A DNA stretch of 64,000 nucleotides from Asticcacaulis sp. AND118. Lineage in GTDB: Bacteria > Pseudomonadota > Alphaproteobacteria > Caulobacterales > Caulobacteraceae. Positions 45,929-55,416 of the stretch are shown in pieces (the stretch's first letter is position 1; every line of letters begins with the position of its first letter). Under the pieces are notes generated by a model that did not search any database, was not told the origin of the DNA, and saw only the letters and a list, made by a program, of their open reading frames with translations. The stretch covers positions 658,501 through 722,500 of the forward strand of contig NZ_CP084910.1 of the NCBI RefSeq assembly GCF_020535245.1. The letters are read 5' to 3'. A program made the translations under genes and the position numbers.

Positions 45929-46476
45929 GCGCCGTCCTTTCGGGTCCAGGCTTCGGGCGGCAACAGATCGTTGAGGCTCATATCGGCACGATGGCACCAG
46001 TCGGCCAGACGCGGCGCGCCGATAAGGTCGTCCGGAGTGAGGATGACCGTATTGGTCGGTGTTTCCTCGATCTCGAAGCGTACGCATTCGAAATCCGGCA
46101 CCTGCGCGGCGAGGATGGCGTTGAGTTTGTGATAGAGGGCCAATGCCACGGCCTCGGTCGTCGGGTCGCCCGGAATGATCAGCAGGCGCGGCAGCAGGTC
46201 CGGCTCGTGCGCGCGGAAGAAGCCGATGATCGGGTCGGCTTTGCCCAGTTGAAACGCATGGTCCAGCGAGTCATCGACGAAGCGGTGCCAGTCGCGTTTC
46301 AGGGCGTCGAAGCTCTGGGCGTAATTGGCCTGACCCCATTTCACCGTGTCGGCGGACCGGGCTTTCAGCGTCACGCGTACGAATTCGTTATGGCCGTGCG
46401 GCGTCGCGCACTTGGATGCGCGATCGGCCAGCAGCCGGTGGGCCATGGAAAAACGACGGGTGAACTGAATTTGCAC
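45919..46476 (-). CDS. 6-carboxy/6-pyruvoyl-tetrahydropterin synthase family protein (QueD-like)
   Basis: 185 residues, longer than typical QueD (about 120). FSMAHRLL (first zinc His), CATPHGHNEF with the C-x3-HGH motif of QueD/PTPS-I enzymes, DSLDHAFQLG (Asp-His) and RFEIEETPTNTVIL (Glu) are present. Such enzymes convert dihydroneopterin triphosphate, feeding queuosine or pterin synthesis. The overlap with folB places it in pterin metabolism. The middle insertion of about 50 residues (90-140) is peculiar, so the exact product is left open. Confidence 0.82.
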   Translation of the reverse strand: MQIQFTRRFSMAHRLLADRASKCATPHGHNEFVRVTLKARSADTVKWGQANYAQSFDALKRDWHRFVDDSLDHAFQLGKADPIIGFFRAHEPDLLPRLLIIPGDPTTEAVALALYHKLNAILAAQVPDFECVRFEIEETPTNTVILTPDDLIGAPRLADWCHRADMSLNDLLPPEAWTRKDGACL

Positions 46477-46558
46477 GGATAGGGCCTTTTCTTGAGCGGC
46501 AGCTAAAAGCGCAAAAGCCCGCGCGAGTCAAATTACGACGCTGTAGAAGATAGATTTT

Positions 46559-46710
46559 GAACCACGGAAAGCACAGACATCACGGACTTCATTGCGTGGC
46601 GAGGTCGGCGCGCAGCACCTGAACCCAGTTTGCCGCATCGTCTATATAGCCCTTCGGGCACAGACGTCTGACGCGCTCAAAGTCCGTGCTTTCTGTGCTT
46701 TCCGTGGTTT
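46559..46710. repeat. intergenic inverted-repeat element (MITE-like)
   Basis: Two ~29-bp arms face each other: AACCACGGAAAGCACAGACA... from 46560 and its near-complement ending TTTCCGTGGTTT at 46710, with a few mismatches. They enclose about 90 bp without a gene. The element ends 8 bp before the trxB stop codon, so it could also serve as its 3' hairpin. Confidence 0.75.
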
Positions 46711-46718
46711 AAAAAACC

Positions 46719-47705
46719 CTACCACGCGCCGATCTTGGCGTCCTGACGGTGGTGATCTTCCTCGGCCAGCAGGCGCACGGCTTCCAGCGCCGCCATGCAG
46801 CCCATGCCGGCGGCGGTGACGGCCTGACGGTAGACGTCGTCGGTGACGTCGCCAGCAGCAAAGACGCCCTTGATGGCGGTCTTGGGCGTGCCGGGTTCGA
46901 CCTTGAGATAGCCGCCGGCATTGACTTCGAGCTGGCCCTGGAACAGTTGCGACGAGGGCGCGTGGCCGATGGCGATGAACACGCCGTCGAGCGGCAGTTC
47001 GTGCGTTTCACCGGTATTGACGTTTTTCACGCGCACGCCGGTGACGCTGGCGCCGCCGAACTCGTTGGTTTCCCCCAGAATTTCGTCGATGGCGGAATTC
47101 CACACCGGCTGGATCTTCGGTTCCGAATACATGCGTTCGGCCAGAATCTTCTCCGAACGCACAGAATCACGACGATGGATCAGATAGACCTTCGAGGCGA
47201 ACTTGGTGAGGAACAGCGCCTCTTCGACCGCCGTATTGCCGCCGCCGACCACGGCTACGGTCTTGTTGCGATAGAAGAAGCCGTCGCAGGTGGCGCAGGC
47301 CGACACGCCGAAGCCCTGATAGGTCTTTTCGGAATCGAGGCCCAGCCACTTGGCCTGCGCGCCGGTGGAGATGATGACGGTTTCGGCCAGATAGACATTG
47401 CCGGCGTCGGTTTCGAGGCGGAACGGGCGCGCGCTGAGGTCGGCCTTGACCACGATGTCTGAGATGACCTCGGTGCCCATGTGCTCGGCCTGAGCCTTCA
47501 TCTGATCCATCAGCCACGGGCCCTGAATGACCTCGGCAAAGCCCGGATAGTTCTCGACATCGGTGGTGATGGTGAGCTGACCGCCGGTCTGCGGCCCGGT
47601 GAAGACGACCGGATTGAGCAGGCCCCGCGCGGCGTAGATGGCCGCCGTCCAGCCGGCCGGGCCGGAACCGATAATGGCGCAACGGATATTACGGGGAGTG
47701 GTCAT
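46719..47705 (-). CDS. trxB: thioredoxin-disulfide reductase
   Basis: 328 residues. FAD-binding IIGSGPAGWTAAIYAARG, TGGQLTITTDVENYPG, the redox pair in SACATCDGFFYR (CATC), NADPH-binding VVGGGNTAVEEALFL and the second FAD motif GVFAAGDVTDDVYRQAVTAA. The enzyme reduces thioredoxin with NADPH in the cytosol. Length and motifs are standard. It is a single gene flanked by intergenic repeat elements on both sides. Confidence 0.97.
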   Translation of the reverse strand: MTTPRNIRCAIIGSGPAGWTAAIYAARGLLNPVVFTGPQTGGQLTITTDVENYPGFAEVIQGPWLMDQMKAQAEHMGTEVISDIVVKADLSARPFRLETDAGNVYLAETVIISTGAQAKWLGLDSEKTYQGFGVSACATCDGFFYRNKTVAVVGGGNTAVEEALFLTKFASKVYLIHRRDSVRSEKILAERMYSEPKIQPVWNSAIDEILGETNEFGGASVTGVRVKNVNTGETHELPLDGVFIAIGHAPSSQLFQGQLEVNAGGYLKVEPGTPKTAIKGVFAAGDVTDDVYRQAVTAAGMGCMAALEAVRLLAEEDHHRQDAKIGAW

Positions 47706-47722
47706 GATCTGTCTCTGCTTTA

Positions 47723-47842
47723 CATCCTCCCCTGCAATAGCGGGGGAGGTGCCTCGGCTTGTCCGAGGCGGAGGGGGCGTTTCAGGTGGCCTGCCCCACC
47801 CACCACTTCGTGGTCCCCCCTCCCCGTAAACAGGGAGGGATG
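47723..47842. repeat. palindromic intergenic repeat, copy 1
   Basis: Starts with the hairpin CCTCCCCTGC...GCGGGGGAGG, continues with a CGAGGCGGAGGGGGC segment and a CCACCACTTCGTGG hairpin, and ends with CCCTCCCCG...GGGAGGG. The same order of modules occurs at 57426-57592, so this is a dispersed BIME-like family. It lies upstream of trxB. Confidence 0.75.
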
Positions 47843-47911
47843 TGCGAGTCAGTCCAGTCGGTCCCTTAGATAATGACCGGCTGCCGCCTTGTCATCCCTC
47901 GCGAAGGCTCT

Positions 47912-48973
47912 TTAGCGTTTTTCGGCGGGGTGTTTTTCGGCATAAAGCGCCAGCACGGCCTCGGCGGCGCGGCGGGTCTCGTCCAGCGGGGTGTATTTCC
48001 ACGCGCGCAGTTCGCCCGACCATGGACGGGCGGCGCCGTATGCCTGAAGCCCCTGATGAAAGCGGCCGAACTTGGCCCCGGCATTGCGGGCATCCATAGG
48101 CAGGATGTGCACCGGCTTGCCCGTCGCGGCGGCTTCGGTGGCCATGTTGACCGAATCCTCGGTGACGAGGATGTGGTCGGCGGCGTCGAGGAAGGCGAAA
48201 TAGGGGTTGTCCCCCGGAGTCGAAGCGTGTCCGTCGTAGATCAGGCCGTCGAGGTCTTTCAGCCCCTCGGTCAGCACCTTGCGCGCGTCTTCGGGGGTGC
48301 GGCGCGAAACGCTGAGGAGCAGGGTCGCTTTCTTCGGCTTCACCGCCGCACGAATCTGCTGAACGAGGGTTTCGGCGCGGGCGGCGGATATGTCGTGGCT
48401 TTTGGAGCGTCCGCCGATCAGGGCGGCGACGAAGGGACCTTCGAATTTGGAAAGACTTTCGGCCCACGGCGCGGCCTCGCGGCTGAGGCGCTCCGCTGTG
48501 ACGCGGTGGGTCGAGCCCAGCAGCGACAGGACGTTTTCGCCCTTCACCTCGTCGTGCCTGGGCGCGATGACCATGTCGAAGCGATTGGAGGGCAGGCGCG
48601 GGTCCTGAAGCTGCACCACCAGCGTCTTGCCCTGAGAGCGACGGCGCAGGCGCAGCGAATGGGGCAGGGTGGCGCGCCCGGCGGCGATCCAGATGTCGGG
48701 GTAGGGCGGGCCGATCAGGTCGGAATCGCGCTTGAGCATGACGTCCGGCCACAGACGCATGGCGGTGGGCCAGCGGTCGAACATCCGGCGATAACGGATA
48801 TGACGCACGACGATCTGGGTGGGGGTAAGGGCGGCGATGGCCTCGGCCAGTCCCAGCACCTGATTATGGATGCCGGCGCGACCGTCCGACACCGCCCAGA
48901 CGATCAGGGGGCGGTCCGCGGGAATCTTCAGCGATTCTTCGGTCGTGACGGGTGCGTTGAGCACAGCGGACAC
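47912..48973 (-). CDS. ELM1-family (mitochondrial fission protein-like) protein
   Basis: 353 residues. PLIVWAVSDGRAGIHNQVLG at the start, PDIWIAAGRATLPHSL, VVQLQDPRLPSNRFDMVIAP, GGRSKSHDIS, and HILVTEDSVNMATEAAATGK with KPVHILPM near the C-terminus show the two-lobed, GT-B-like fold of bacterial proteins related to plant ELM1. The C-terminal TEDSVNMATEA block resembles sugar-nucleotide sites. Bacterial members are thought to be glycosyltransferase-like; no substrate is known. It stands upstream of nothing on its strand and begins 118 bp from the greA stop. Confidence 0.82.
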   Translation of the reverse strand: MSAVLNAPVTTEESLKIPADRPLIVWAVSDGRAGIHNQVLGLAEAIAALTPTQIVVRHIRYRRMFDRWPTAMRLWPDVMLKRDSDLIGPPYPDIWIAAGRATLPHSLRLRRRSQGKTLVVQLQDPRLPSNRFDMVIAPRHDEVKGENVLSLLGSTHRVTAERLSREAAPWAESLSKFEGPFVAALIGGRSKSHDISAARAETLVQQIRAAVKPKKATLLLSVSRRTPEDARKVLTEGLKDLDGLIYDGHASTPGDNPYFAFLDAADHILVTEDSVNMATEAAATGKPVHILPMDARNAGAKFGRFHQGLQAYGAARPWSGELRAWKYTPLDETRRAAEAVLALYAEKHPAEKR

Positions 48974-49091
48974 CTTCCTTGCCGAAGGCGAGGTATGAAA
49001 TATGCCAAACTCCGGCGACGGGTTTTACCGAGCCGGAGTTTGTCTATATCGAGAACACATTCCGATCATCAGACCGCAATGTGAGAGGATT

Positions 49092-49565
49092 TTAAATCCA
49101 TTCGACCTTGAGGATTTCGTAGGCCTTGACGCCGGCGGGGGTGTTGACCTCGACCACGTCGCCTACTTCCTTGCCGATCATGGCGCGCGACAGCGGCGAG
49201 GTCAGCGAGATGCGCCCCGCCTTGACGTCGGCTTCGTGCTCGCCGACGACCTGATAGCGGCCTTCTTCCTCGGTGTCTTCGTCGACCACGGTGACCGTGG
49301 CGCCGAATTTCACGTTGTTCCCCGACAGCTTCGAAACGTCGATCACCTGGGCGCGGCTGATCTTGTCCTCGATCTCGGCGATCTGACCTTCGATCCAGCC
49401 CTGACGTTCCTTGGCCGCGTGATATTCCGCGTTTTCAGACAGGTCGCCGTGCGCGCGCGCTTCGGAGATCGCGGCAATAACGGCGGGACGCTCTATAGAC
49501 TTCAAACGCTTGAGGTCTTCGTCGAGGGCCTTATAGCCCGCGGCGGTCATCGGCACTTTTTCCAT
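49092..49565 (-). CDS. greA: transcription elongation factor GreA
   Basis: 157 residues from ATG 49565 (family length about 158). [20 protein letters not shown], then [20 protein letters not shown] with the Asp and Glu at the coiled-coil tip that support RNA cleavage, [16 protein letters not shown] and C-terminal [17 protein letters not shown]. GreA enters the secondary channel of RNA polymerase and rescues backtracked complexes. A GTG at 49586 would add seven residues, but neither start has a clear ribosome site. Confidence 0.95.
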   Translation of the reverse strand: MEKVPMTAAGYKALDEDLKRLKSIERPAVIAAISEARAHGDLSENAEYHAAKERQGWIEGQIAEIEDKISRAQVIDVSKLSGNNVKFGATVTVVDEDTEEEGRYQVVGEHEADVKAGRISLTSPLSRAMIGKEVGDVVEVNTPAGVKAYEILKVEWI

Positions 49566-49758
49566 GTGCGATTGTTTCTGAAACACCCTGAGTTAAAGAT
49601 AATAGAACCGGCAACGGTCGAGGGTGCCTGCGACCGGCCGGTAAGCCTGTGATAAAACTGACCCGCTTGCCGCGCGCTGTCCAGAGCGCACATGCGAAGC
49701 GGGGGACGCTTCTTAGCCTAAATCGGCCGAAAAAACAAATCCTGTTTCAGATAGGGAT

Positions 49759-51831
49759 TTAAGGCGTCGTAAACAGCCCCAACTGTGAAATTTTTACACG
49801 TTTCAGTTCGGCGGGCACGGGCTTGTCCGCTGACGGCGGATCGGTGACGACGAAGCGAAGACGCAGGCCCCCTGAAACGGCCTGAGGCAGGCGGAAGCTG
49901 TGGGTGACGGCCTTCTTGGTCAGTGCGTAGGCGCCGACCTTTGCGTCATTGGCAAAGACCGTAACCTGAGACGGGCGTCGGGTGTTCAGGGTCAGGCGGA
50001 TTTCGCTGCCGGCGGGGGCGGACACCTCTTCCGGCAGGGTCAGGATGCCGCTGTCCCCGCGCGTCCAGATGCCGGTTTCTTCGGCCAAAGCCCAGTCCGC
50101 GCCGAACCCGCAGGTCGAGGGCTTGTCTCTTGCCACGTCCTGCATCTGGTTGAGAGGAAAGGTCGGATAGACGGGGGCGCGGCCAATCGTCGCGGCGCTG
50201 GCCGGTGGCAGGATCCAGTAACCGTCCAGTTCGCGAAGACGCAGCCGCAGCGCTGCGGGCGGCGGACAGGGATTGAGATAGACGTAAAGCTGATCGGGCC
50301 GGGCTTCCCCTTTGAGGAACCGGCTGTAGCCTTCAAACTCCAGCGCCTCCTGACGCAGGTCGGGACGGGCGGCGTACATGGTGTTGACCGGCACCCCGGC
50401 TGAAACGGCGCGATAGGTGACCTCGTAGAAGCGCGGCAGGCTGATGTGCGGATTGGGCGGGACGAAATTGACCTGCGTGCTGGCGCCGATCAGCTTTTCC
50501 CATTCCGTACGGGTAGCCAGGGTCAGCACCGTACGGTCGGAGGCGCGCGCCGTAATCCCTTTGATATAGCCGGCAAAAGCGCCGACATCGAGAAGCTGCA
50601 ATCCGACAGCGGCCCCCAGCAGGATGTGGCGTTTCGGCGAGCGGTAGACGACGATGAGGCTGAGGAAGACCAGGGTATAGGCGACCGGCCAGAACAGGCG
50701 ACCGGACGCCCGGATGACACCAGCGACAGGCACGGCAAATTCGGGCAGCGGGATATCGACAAGGGTCTTGCCGAAGATTTGAATTTTGGTGGAGACCGCG
50801 AGAACAGTGAGCACAATCAGCACCCATTTCAAAGCACGGGCGCGGGCGAACACGTCGGCGGAAGCCTCGGTCACGGGCGTCTCTTCCCCGGACTTGCGGG
50901 CGCGGCGGGTCAGCCACCAGGCCGTGCCGATCAGCAGCAGTATGCCCACGCCGAGATACTGGAAGCCTTCGAAGGCCTGACGCGGCTCCTGTTTCGGCAG
51001 GAAGGACAGAAAGGACGGCAGGCCCGACGGGTTGAACGGCGCGTCCAGCCCCATGGAATAGATGCCGAAGCCGTCGCCCGCCGGGCTGGTGCCGGAAAAG
51101 GCCCCGCCGGCCCACAGGGCGGTCAGGCTCAGGGCCGCGCTGACGACGGCGGCCGCCGTCAGGTATGTCAGGGCCGGTAGATCGCGCGCGCGCCGGATAC
51201 GCGACAGGGCCTGCACCTGATCCGCGCCCCAGATGAACAGGCAGATGATCAGCAGATAGGGGTGCACGAGCGAAGCGACGGTCAGGTTGGCGGCCCAGCC
51301 GATGGCCTTGCCGCGCGGCGTGTGAACCTCGAAATAGACGTAGAGCGACCACAGGATCAGCCAGTGCGCGAAGAGCGTGTCGTGGCCGATTCGGTTATAC
51401 AGGGTGGGGAGCAGGCACAGCAGCAACGCGCCGCCCAGAGCCGCCCACGGACCGGGCGCATGGCGCTCCACAAGTCTGAGGGCGAAGACGTATTGCAGGC
51501 ACAGGCACAGCAGGAACCACGGACCGATAAACTGGAAATCCGCCGGCAGCAGCGGGCTGATCAGCTTCAGCGGTAACGAAAAAAGCGGGTTGGAGTCGGT
51601 ATAGAGGATGCTCAAACCCGTGGGGTGGGCCAGCAGGTCCTGATGGTTGAAACCGTCGGCACCGTTGCGATAGGCGTGCCATCCGAGAAAATGCTGCGCC
51701 CAGTCGCCGCGCATCAGCCAACCCGTATTGGTCGGGTCGAGAATGGCCGGGTTGAAGAAGATGAAGAACAGAAACAGGGGCGTGCCGAACAGCGCCAGGC
51801 GATAGGGCACGGATTGCGAACTGTCGGGCAT
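49759..51831 (-). CDS. polytopic membrane protein, DUF6311-like (glycosyltransferase-type), copy 1
   Basis: 690 residues from ATG 51831, preceded by GAGGA. About 10-11 membrane helices fill residues 10-400: WLMRGDWAQHFLGWHAYRNG, ILYTDSNPLFSLPLKLISPL, FIGPWFLLCLCLQYVFALRL, GHDTLFAHWLILWSLYVYFE. The layout resembles GT-C membrane glycosyltransferases of the DUF6311 kind. A periplasmic C-terminal half (about 420-690) ends in two beta-rich modules. The gene at 52002 is a full-length paralogue. Likely role: modification of surface polysaccharide with a lipid-linked sugar; this is inference from fold. Confidence 0.72.
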   Translation of the reverse strand: MPDSSQSVPYRLALFGTPLFLFFIFFNPAILDPTNTGWLMRGDWAQHFLGWHAYRNGADGFNHQDLLAHPTGLSILYTDSNPLFSLPLKLISPLLPADFQFIGPWFLLCLCLQYVFALRLVERHAPGPWAALGGALLLCLLPTLYNRIGHDTLFAHWLILWSLYVYFEVHTPRGKAIGWAANLTVASLVHPYLLIICLFIWGADQVQALSRIRRARDLPALTYLTAAAVVSAALSLTALWAGGAFSGTSPAGDGFGIYSMGLDAPFNPSGLPSFLSFLPKQEPRQAFEGFQYLGVGILLLIGTAWWLTRRARKSGEETPVTEASADVFARARALKWVLIVLTVLAVSTKIQIFGKTLVDIPLPEFAVPVAGVIRASGRLFWPVAYTLVFLSLIVVYRSPKRHILLGAAVGLQLLDVGAFAGYIKGITARASDRTVLTLATRTEWEKLIGASTQVNFVPPNPHISLPRFYEVTYRAVSAGVPVNTMYAARPDLRQEALEFEGYSRFLKGEARPDQLYVYLNPCPPPAALRLRLRELDGYWILPPASAATIGRAPVYPTFPLNQMQDVARDKPSTCGFGADWALAEETGIWTRGDSGILTLPEEVSAPAGSEIRLTLNTRRPSQVTVFANDAKVGAYALTKKAVTHSFRLPQAVSGGLRLRFVVTDPPSADKPVPAELKRVKISQLGLFTTP

Positions 51832-51970
51832 GTCATCCTCACGGTATGTCAAACGGCAGGCGTCCGCGCAGTTTGAAACTCACGCAACGTCTTGTCTTTC
51901 CGGACATGACCGCCCCCTCGGCATTATGTAGTCTAAAGAGCGGTGTGTCGTAAAACAAGCATGGCGAATT

Positions 51971-52001
51971 AAAAAAGCCCGCCATTGAGACGGGCTTTTT
52001 A
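51971..52001 (-). terminator. terminator between the two DUF6311-like genes
   Basis: AAAAAAGCCCG and CGGGCTTTTTA pair around CCATTGAGA, directly behind the stop codon of the gene at 52002, so the paralogues form separate units despite being in tandem. Confidence 0.88.
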
Positions 52002-54194
52002 TCATTTCTGCGGGGCCTGCTGGCCGGCGGTGATGCCGGCGGGCTGAGCCTTCACGGCGGCCTGAGCCTCGGCGATTTTCGCCTTCTTCTCGGCCTCCTG
52101 CTTTTCGCGCACGGCGGCGTCCTCGATCGTCAGGCGGAACAGCTTCATACCCCATTGACGTTCATCGTCACCACGGCCCAACTCTTTCAGCGACAGCGGG
52201 TCGCGGACGATGAAGGTCACCTTCATGTCGGGACGGTTGAACACCGACGGCGGCAGCGGAATGTCCTGATAGGAGCGGATCTTTTCCAGTTCCATCGTCG
52301 CGCGCTTGCGGCCGTTGATCAGGACATCGACCGTCATGGGGCGGAAGAAGCTCTTGGCCACCAGACGGATGGACGGTTTGACCGGACGGGCGTCGTCCTC
52401 GAACTGGATTTCCTGAATGGGAATGACCAGTTCGGAGCGCTTGCCCAGCGTCCACGCGCCGTCGGCTTCGGGGGCGGCCCAGTTCTTGTCGAGCAGGCAC
52501 GAGCCCTGATTGAGGTAGCCGAAGCCCATGCGCGCCTTGATCGGCTTCCATTCCGGCAGGTCGAGGGACAGGTTGCGCATCGACTGCGGCGGGATGATCC
52601 ACACGCCGTCGACCTCGCGCATCAGCGGCTGGAGATTGGCCGGGGCGATGCACTGGTTGAGGAAGACGTAGAGGTTGTCGTTGTTGATCTTGCCTTCGAG
52701 ATAGGCTTCGCGGCCTTTCAACTCGATGGCGCGCTGTTCGACATTCTCGCGCGCCTGATACATGGTGTTGACGTAGCGTTGCTGCGACACGGCGCGCCAG
52801 GCGATCTCATAGAACAGCTTGTCGTTCAGGTGGACCTGCGCCGGATAGAAGTCCACGCCCCTGGCGCCGGAAATGAGCTTGTCCCAGATGGGGTCGGGGG
52901 CCTGATCGAAGATGACCGTGCTGGTGGCCAGTTCGGTCTGCTTGCGCATGGCGGCGATGAAGCCCTGCAGGTCGATCAGTTGCACGACGATGACCAGCGG
53001 CAGGGCGACCTTCATCACCTTGGGCCGCGACTTGTAGACGATGACCAGCGCGATCAGGATCAGCGTGTAGGCGATGGGCCAGAAGAAGCGGCCCGAGGCG
53101 CGCAGCACGGCCAGCTTTTCCAGCAGGTATTTCGGCAGCGGCAGCTTGAGCAGGACGATGTCGTAAAACTGCACATGGTGCGAGATGGCGATGACGAACA
53201 GGCAGATGAAGGGGATGATCAGCGGCTTGGCGCTGTCGATAAAGGGACGCGCCTGACGGGCCGAGAAGGTGATCTGGTACAGCAGAAGCGCGCCGAACAG
53301 CAGGCCCAGTATGCCGAGGCCCATATACTGATAGCCTTCGAAATACTGCCCCATATCCTGCGGATGGGCCTTGATGAAGAAGGAGAAGTCGGGTTGCACC
53401 GGGTTGAACGGCGCGTCCAGACCCATCGAATAGAAGCCGAAACCGCGCGCTTCGGCCGAGGAGCCCGAATAGGCCCCTGAAATGCCGAGCGCGATGAAGG
53501 GACAGATGAAGACCAGCGCCGCGTCGCGCAGGATGGTCAGCACGCGTTTGCGATCCATGGCCTTTGCCGCCGGCAAGAAGATGCGCAGCACGTCGGCGCC
53601 CCACACGGCGGCCATCATGAACAGCATATACGGGTGCAGGAAGCCGGTCAGGCCGAGCGCCGTGGCGTACCAGATGTTCTTCCTGCGCTCGTCCCTGACG
53701 TTGAAGAAGATCCACAGGGTCCACAGAATCAGAAAATGCGCCACCAGCGTATCGTGGCGCATGCGGTAATAGAGGGCGGGCAGCAGCGACATGATGATCG
53801 CGCCGGCCAGAGCCGACCACGGCCCCGGCGCATGCGGACGCACCAGCTTCCACGCGAAAAAGAACTGCATCACGACGCAGAGCAGGAACCACGGCCCGAT
53901 AAACTGGAAGTTATCGGGCAGGAGCGGGCTCAGCGCCTTGAAGATAAAGGAAAAGAACGGATTGGAGTCCGTATAGATGATCGATATGCCCGTCGGCCAG
54001 GCCAGCAGGTCCTGATAGTTGAACGGCCACGCCCACGGCACGTTGCGGAAGGCGTGCCAGCCCAGCACGTGCTGGCCCCAGTCTTCGTCCAGCAGCCAGC
54101 CGATCCGCGTCGGATCAAGAATTTCAACGTGGAAAAACAGGCTGAACAGGAGAAAGGGCATCGCCACGGTCAGGAGGCGGCGGGCCCAGGTCAC
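52002..54194 (-). CDS. polytopic membrane protein, DUF6311-like, copy 2
   Basis: 730 residues, GTG start at 54194. Same helices and motifs as the neighbour: WLLDEDWGQHVLGWHAFRNV, IIYTDSNPFFSFIFKALSPL, FQFIGPWFLLCVVMQFFFAW, RHDTLVAHFLILWTLWIFFN, and GFGFYSMGLDAPFNPVQP, also in copy 1 as GIYSMGLDAPFNPSG. The C-terminus differs by an extra charged helix (EKQEAEKKAKIAEAQAAVKA). Tandem duplication with divergence suggests two related sugar-transfer reactions. Function inferred. Confidence 0.72.
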   Translation of the reverse strand: MTWARRLLTVAMPFLLFSLFFHVEILDPTRIGWLLDEDWGQHVLGWHAFRNVPWAWPFNYQDLLAWPTGISIIYTDSNPFFSFIFKALSPLLPDNFQFIGPWFLLCVVMQFFFAWKLVRPHAPGPWSALAGAIIMSLLPALYYRMRHDTLVAHFLILWTLWIFFNVRDERRKNIWYATALGLTGFLHPYMLFMMAAVWGADVLRIFLPAAKAMDRKRVLTILRDAALVFICPFIALGISGAYSGSSAEARGFGFYSMGLDAPFNPVQPDFSFFIKAHPQDMGQYFEGYQYMGLGILGLLFGALLLYQITFSARQARPFIDSAKPLIIPFICLFVIAISHHVQFYDIVLLKLPLPKYLLEKLAVLRASGRFFWPIAYTLILIALVIVYKSRPKVMKVALPLVIVVQLIDLQGFIAAMRKQTELATSTVIFDQAPDPIWDKLISGARGVDFYPAQVHLNDKLFYEIAWRAVSQQRYVNTMYQARENVEQRAIELKGREAYLEGKINNDNLYVFLNQCIAPANLQPLMREVDGVWIIPPQSMRNLSLDLPEWKPIKARMGFGYLNQGSCLLDKNWAAPEADGAWTLGKRSELVIPIQEIQFEDDARPVKPSIRLVAKSFFRPMTVDVLINGRKRATMELEKIRSYQDIPLPPSVFNRPDMKVTFIVRDPLSLKELGRGDDERQWGMKLFRLTIEDAAVREKQEAEKKAKIAEAQAAVKAQPAGITAGQQAPQK

Positions 54195-54405
54195 GACATG
54201 CGGAAAATAGGACGGGATACGAATGGGACGGCTCTATCGATTATGATGGGATAGGGTCAGCAAAATGTGCGGCGCATCATAGCGAAATCGCCGCACATCA
54301 CAAGTTGCGTGATCAAACCTTAAATCAGGGCAAAATTCAGGTCAGGACAAAATTCAGGCGCGATTCCTTCCGAAACCGCGCCTCAAACGTTTTTTATCGG
54401 AGACC

Positions 54406-55416
54406 TCAGCCCAGAATGGCGTCCAGCCTGTCCAGCATGAAGGTCCAGCCGTCACGGGTGCGGTCGGCATAATCGGCCCATTCGAGGCGCATATCGTGGG
54501 TGAGCGTCAGCCGGCAACCGCTTGCCGTCTCCGCGATGCGAATCGTCACCCGGCTGTCGCGCGGGTCGCTTTCACCGGCTATGCCCCAACTGAAGCTGAG
54601 GCGGTGCGGGGTTTCGATCTCATAGTAATGACCGATATGGTCGATGGCCTGACCGCTGCGTTCCACCTTGAACGAAAACGCCCCGCCGGGCACGGGGTCG
54701 AGATCGACGCCCAGCAGATGTTCGTCGCGCACCTGAGGGCCGACGATGAAGCGGCTGACCATGGCCGGGTCGAGCCAGGCGGCGAAGACTTTGGCGGCGG
54801 GGGCGGTGAAGTCCTTTTCGACCGTCACGGCGACGGTGTTGTGTTCGCGCCCGCCCAGCGCCCGTTCGTAGTCGGCCTCGACCCCGGCGAAGGTGGTCCA
54901 GAAGGGACGCGGACCCAGGCCCGACAGCGCGTCTTCCAGAAGATCGAGATGGGTATGCCAGCCGCCGGTGTGGTTGCGCATCTGATGGCGCACGGCCGTC
55001 GGATGGGTGTGGGTCAGGCGCAGCAGGACGCGGTCGCCCACGGGCTTCAGTTCGATGGTAACAGTGCCCGTTTTTTCCGGCGGGGCATTATCGTGATCGG
55101 GCCAGGTGAAGACGAGACGATGCGGCGGCGAAACCTCCAGCACCTCGACAGTGAAGCACACGGGTTCGCGCATCACGGCGAAGCGGTCCGGGGCGACTTC
55201 GCCCGACAGTTCGGTGTGGTTGAAGGTCATCGTATGGCGGCCCGTGCGCGTCATGTCGCCGGCCATGATCCATCTGGCGCGTTTTTCGCCGTCGGCTACG
55301 TAGGACCAGACGCGCGCCATCGGGCCGGGCAGCAGGCGTTCGAACACCAGCGTGCCGTCCTCGAACAGCTTGCCGTCGCGGCGCGGGGTCACATCGGTCT
55401 TTTCAGTCAGGCTCAT
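54406..55416 (-). CDS. tandem SRPBCC/AHSA1-domain protein
   Basis: 336 residues with two AHSA1-type START-like domains: residues 18-160 (LVFERLLPGPMARVWSYVAD, ARWIMAGDMT, RLVFTWPDHD, GWHTHLDLLEDAL) and about 193-336 (VTVEKDFTAPAAKVFAAWLD, PAMVSRFIVGPQ, LSFSWGIAGE, DGWTFMLDRLDAIL). These bind hydrophobic ligands or act as Hsp90-activator-like proteins; many stand beside ArsR regulators. It overlaps the preceding ArsR gene by 14 bp, so both come from one transcript. Fusion of two such domains is less common than the single form. Confidence 0.85.
   Translation of the reverse strand: MSLTEKTDVTPRRDGKLFEDGTLVFERLLPGPMARVWSYVADGEKRARWIMAGDMTRTGRHTMTFNHTELSGEVAPDRFAVMREPVCFTVEVLEVSPPHRLVFTWPDHDNAPPEKTGTVTIELKPVGDRVLLRLTHTHPTAVRHQMRNHTGGWHTHLDLLEDALSGLGPRPFWTTFAGVEADYERALGGREHNTVAVTVEKDFTAPAAKVFAAWLDPAMVSRFIVGPQVRDEHLLGVDLDPVPGGAFSFKVERSGQAIDHIGHYYEIETPHRLSFSWGIAGESDPRDSRVTIRIAETASGCRLTLTHDMRLEWADYADRTRDGWTFMLDRLDAILG

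Noticed and set aside
52155-53480. 441-codon frame opposite DUF6311-like copy 2
   Set aside because: The minus-strand gene has membrane helices and a paralogue next door; the opposite product is Gln/Arg/Asp-rich with no known pattern.
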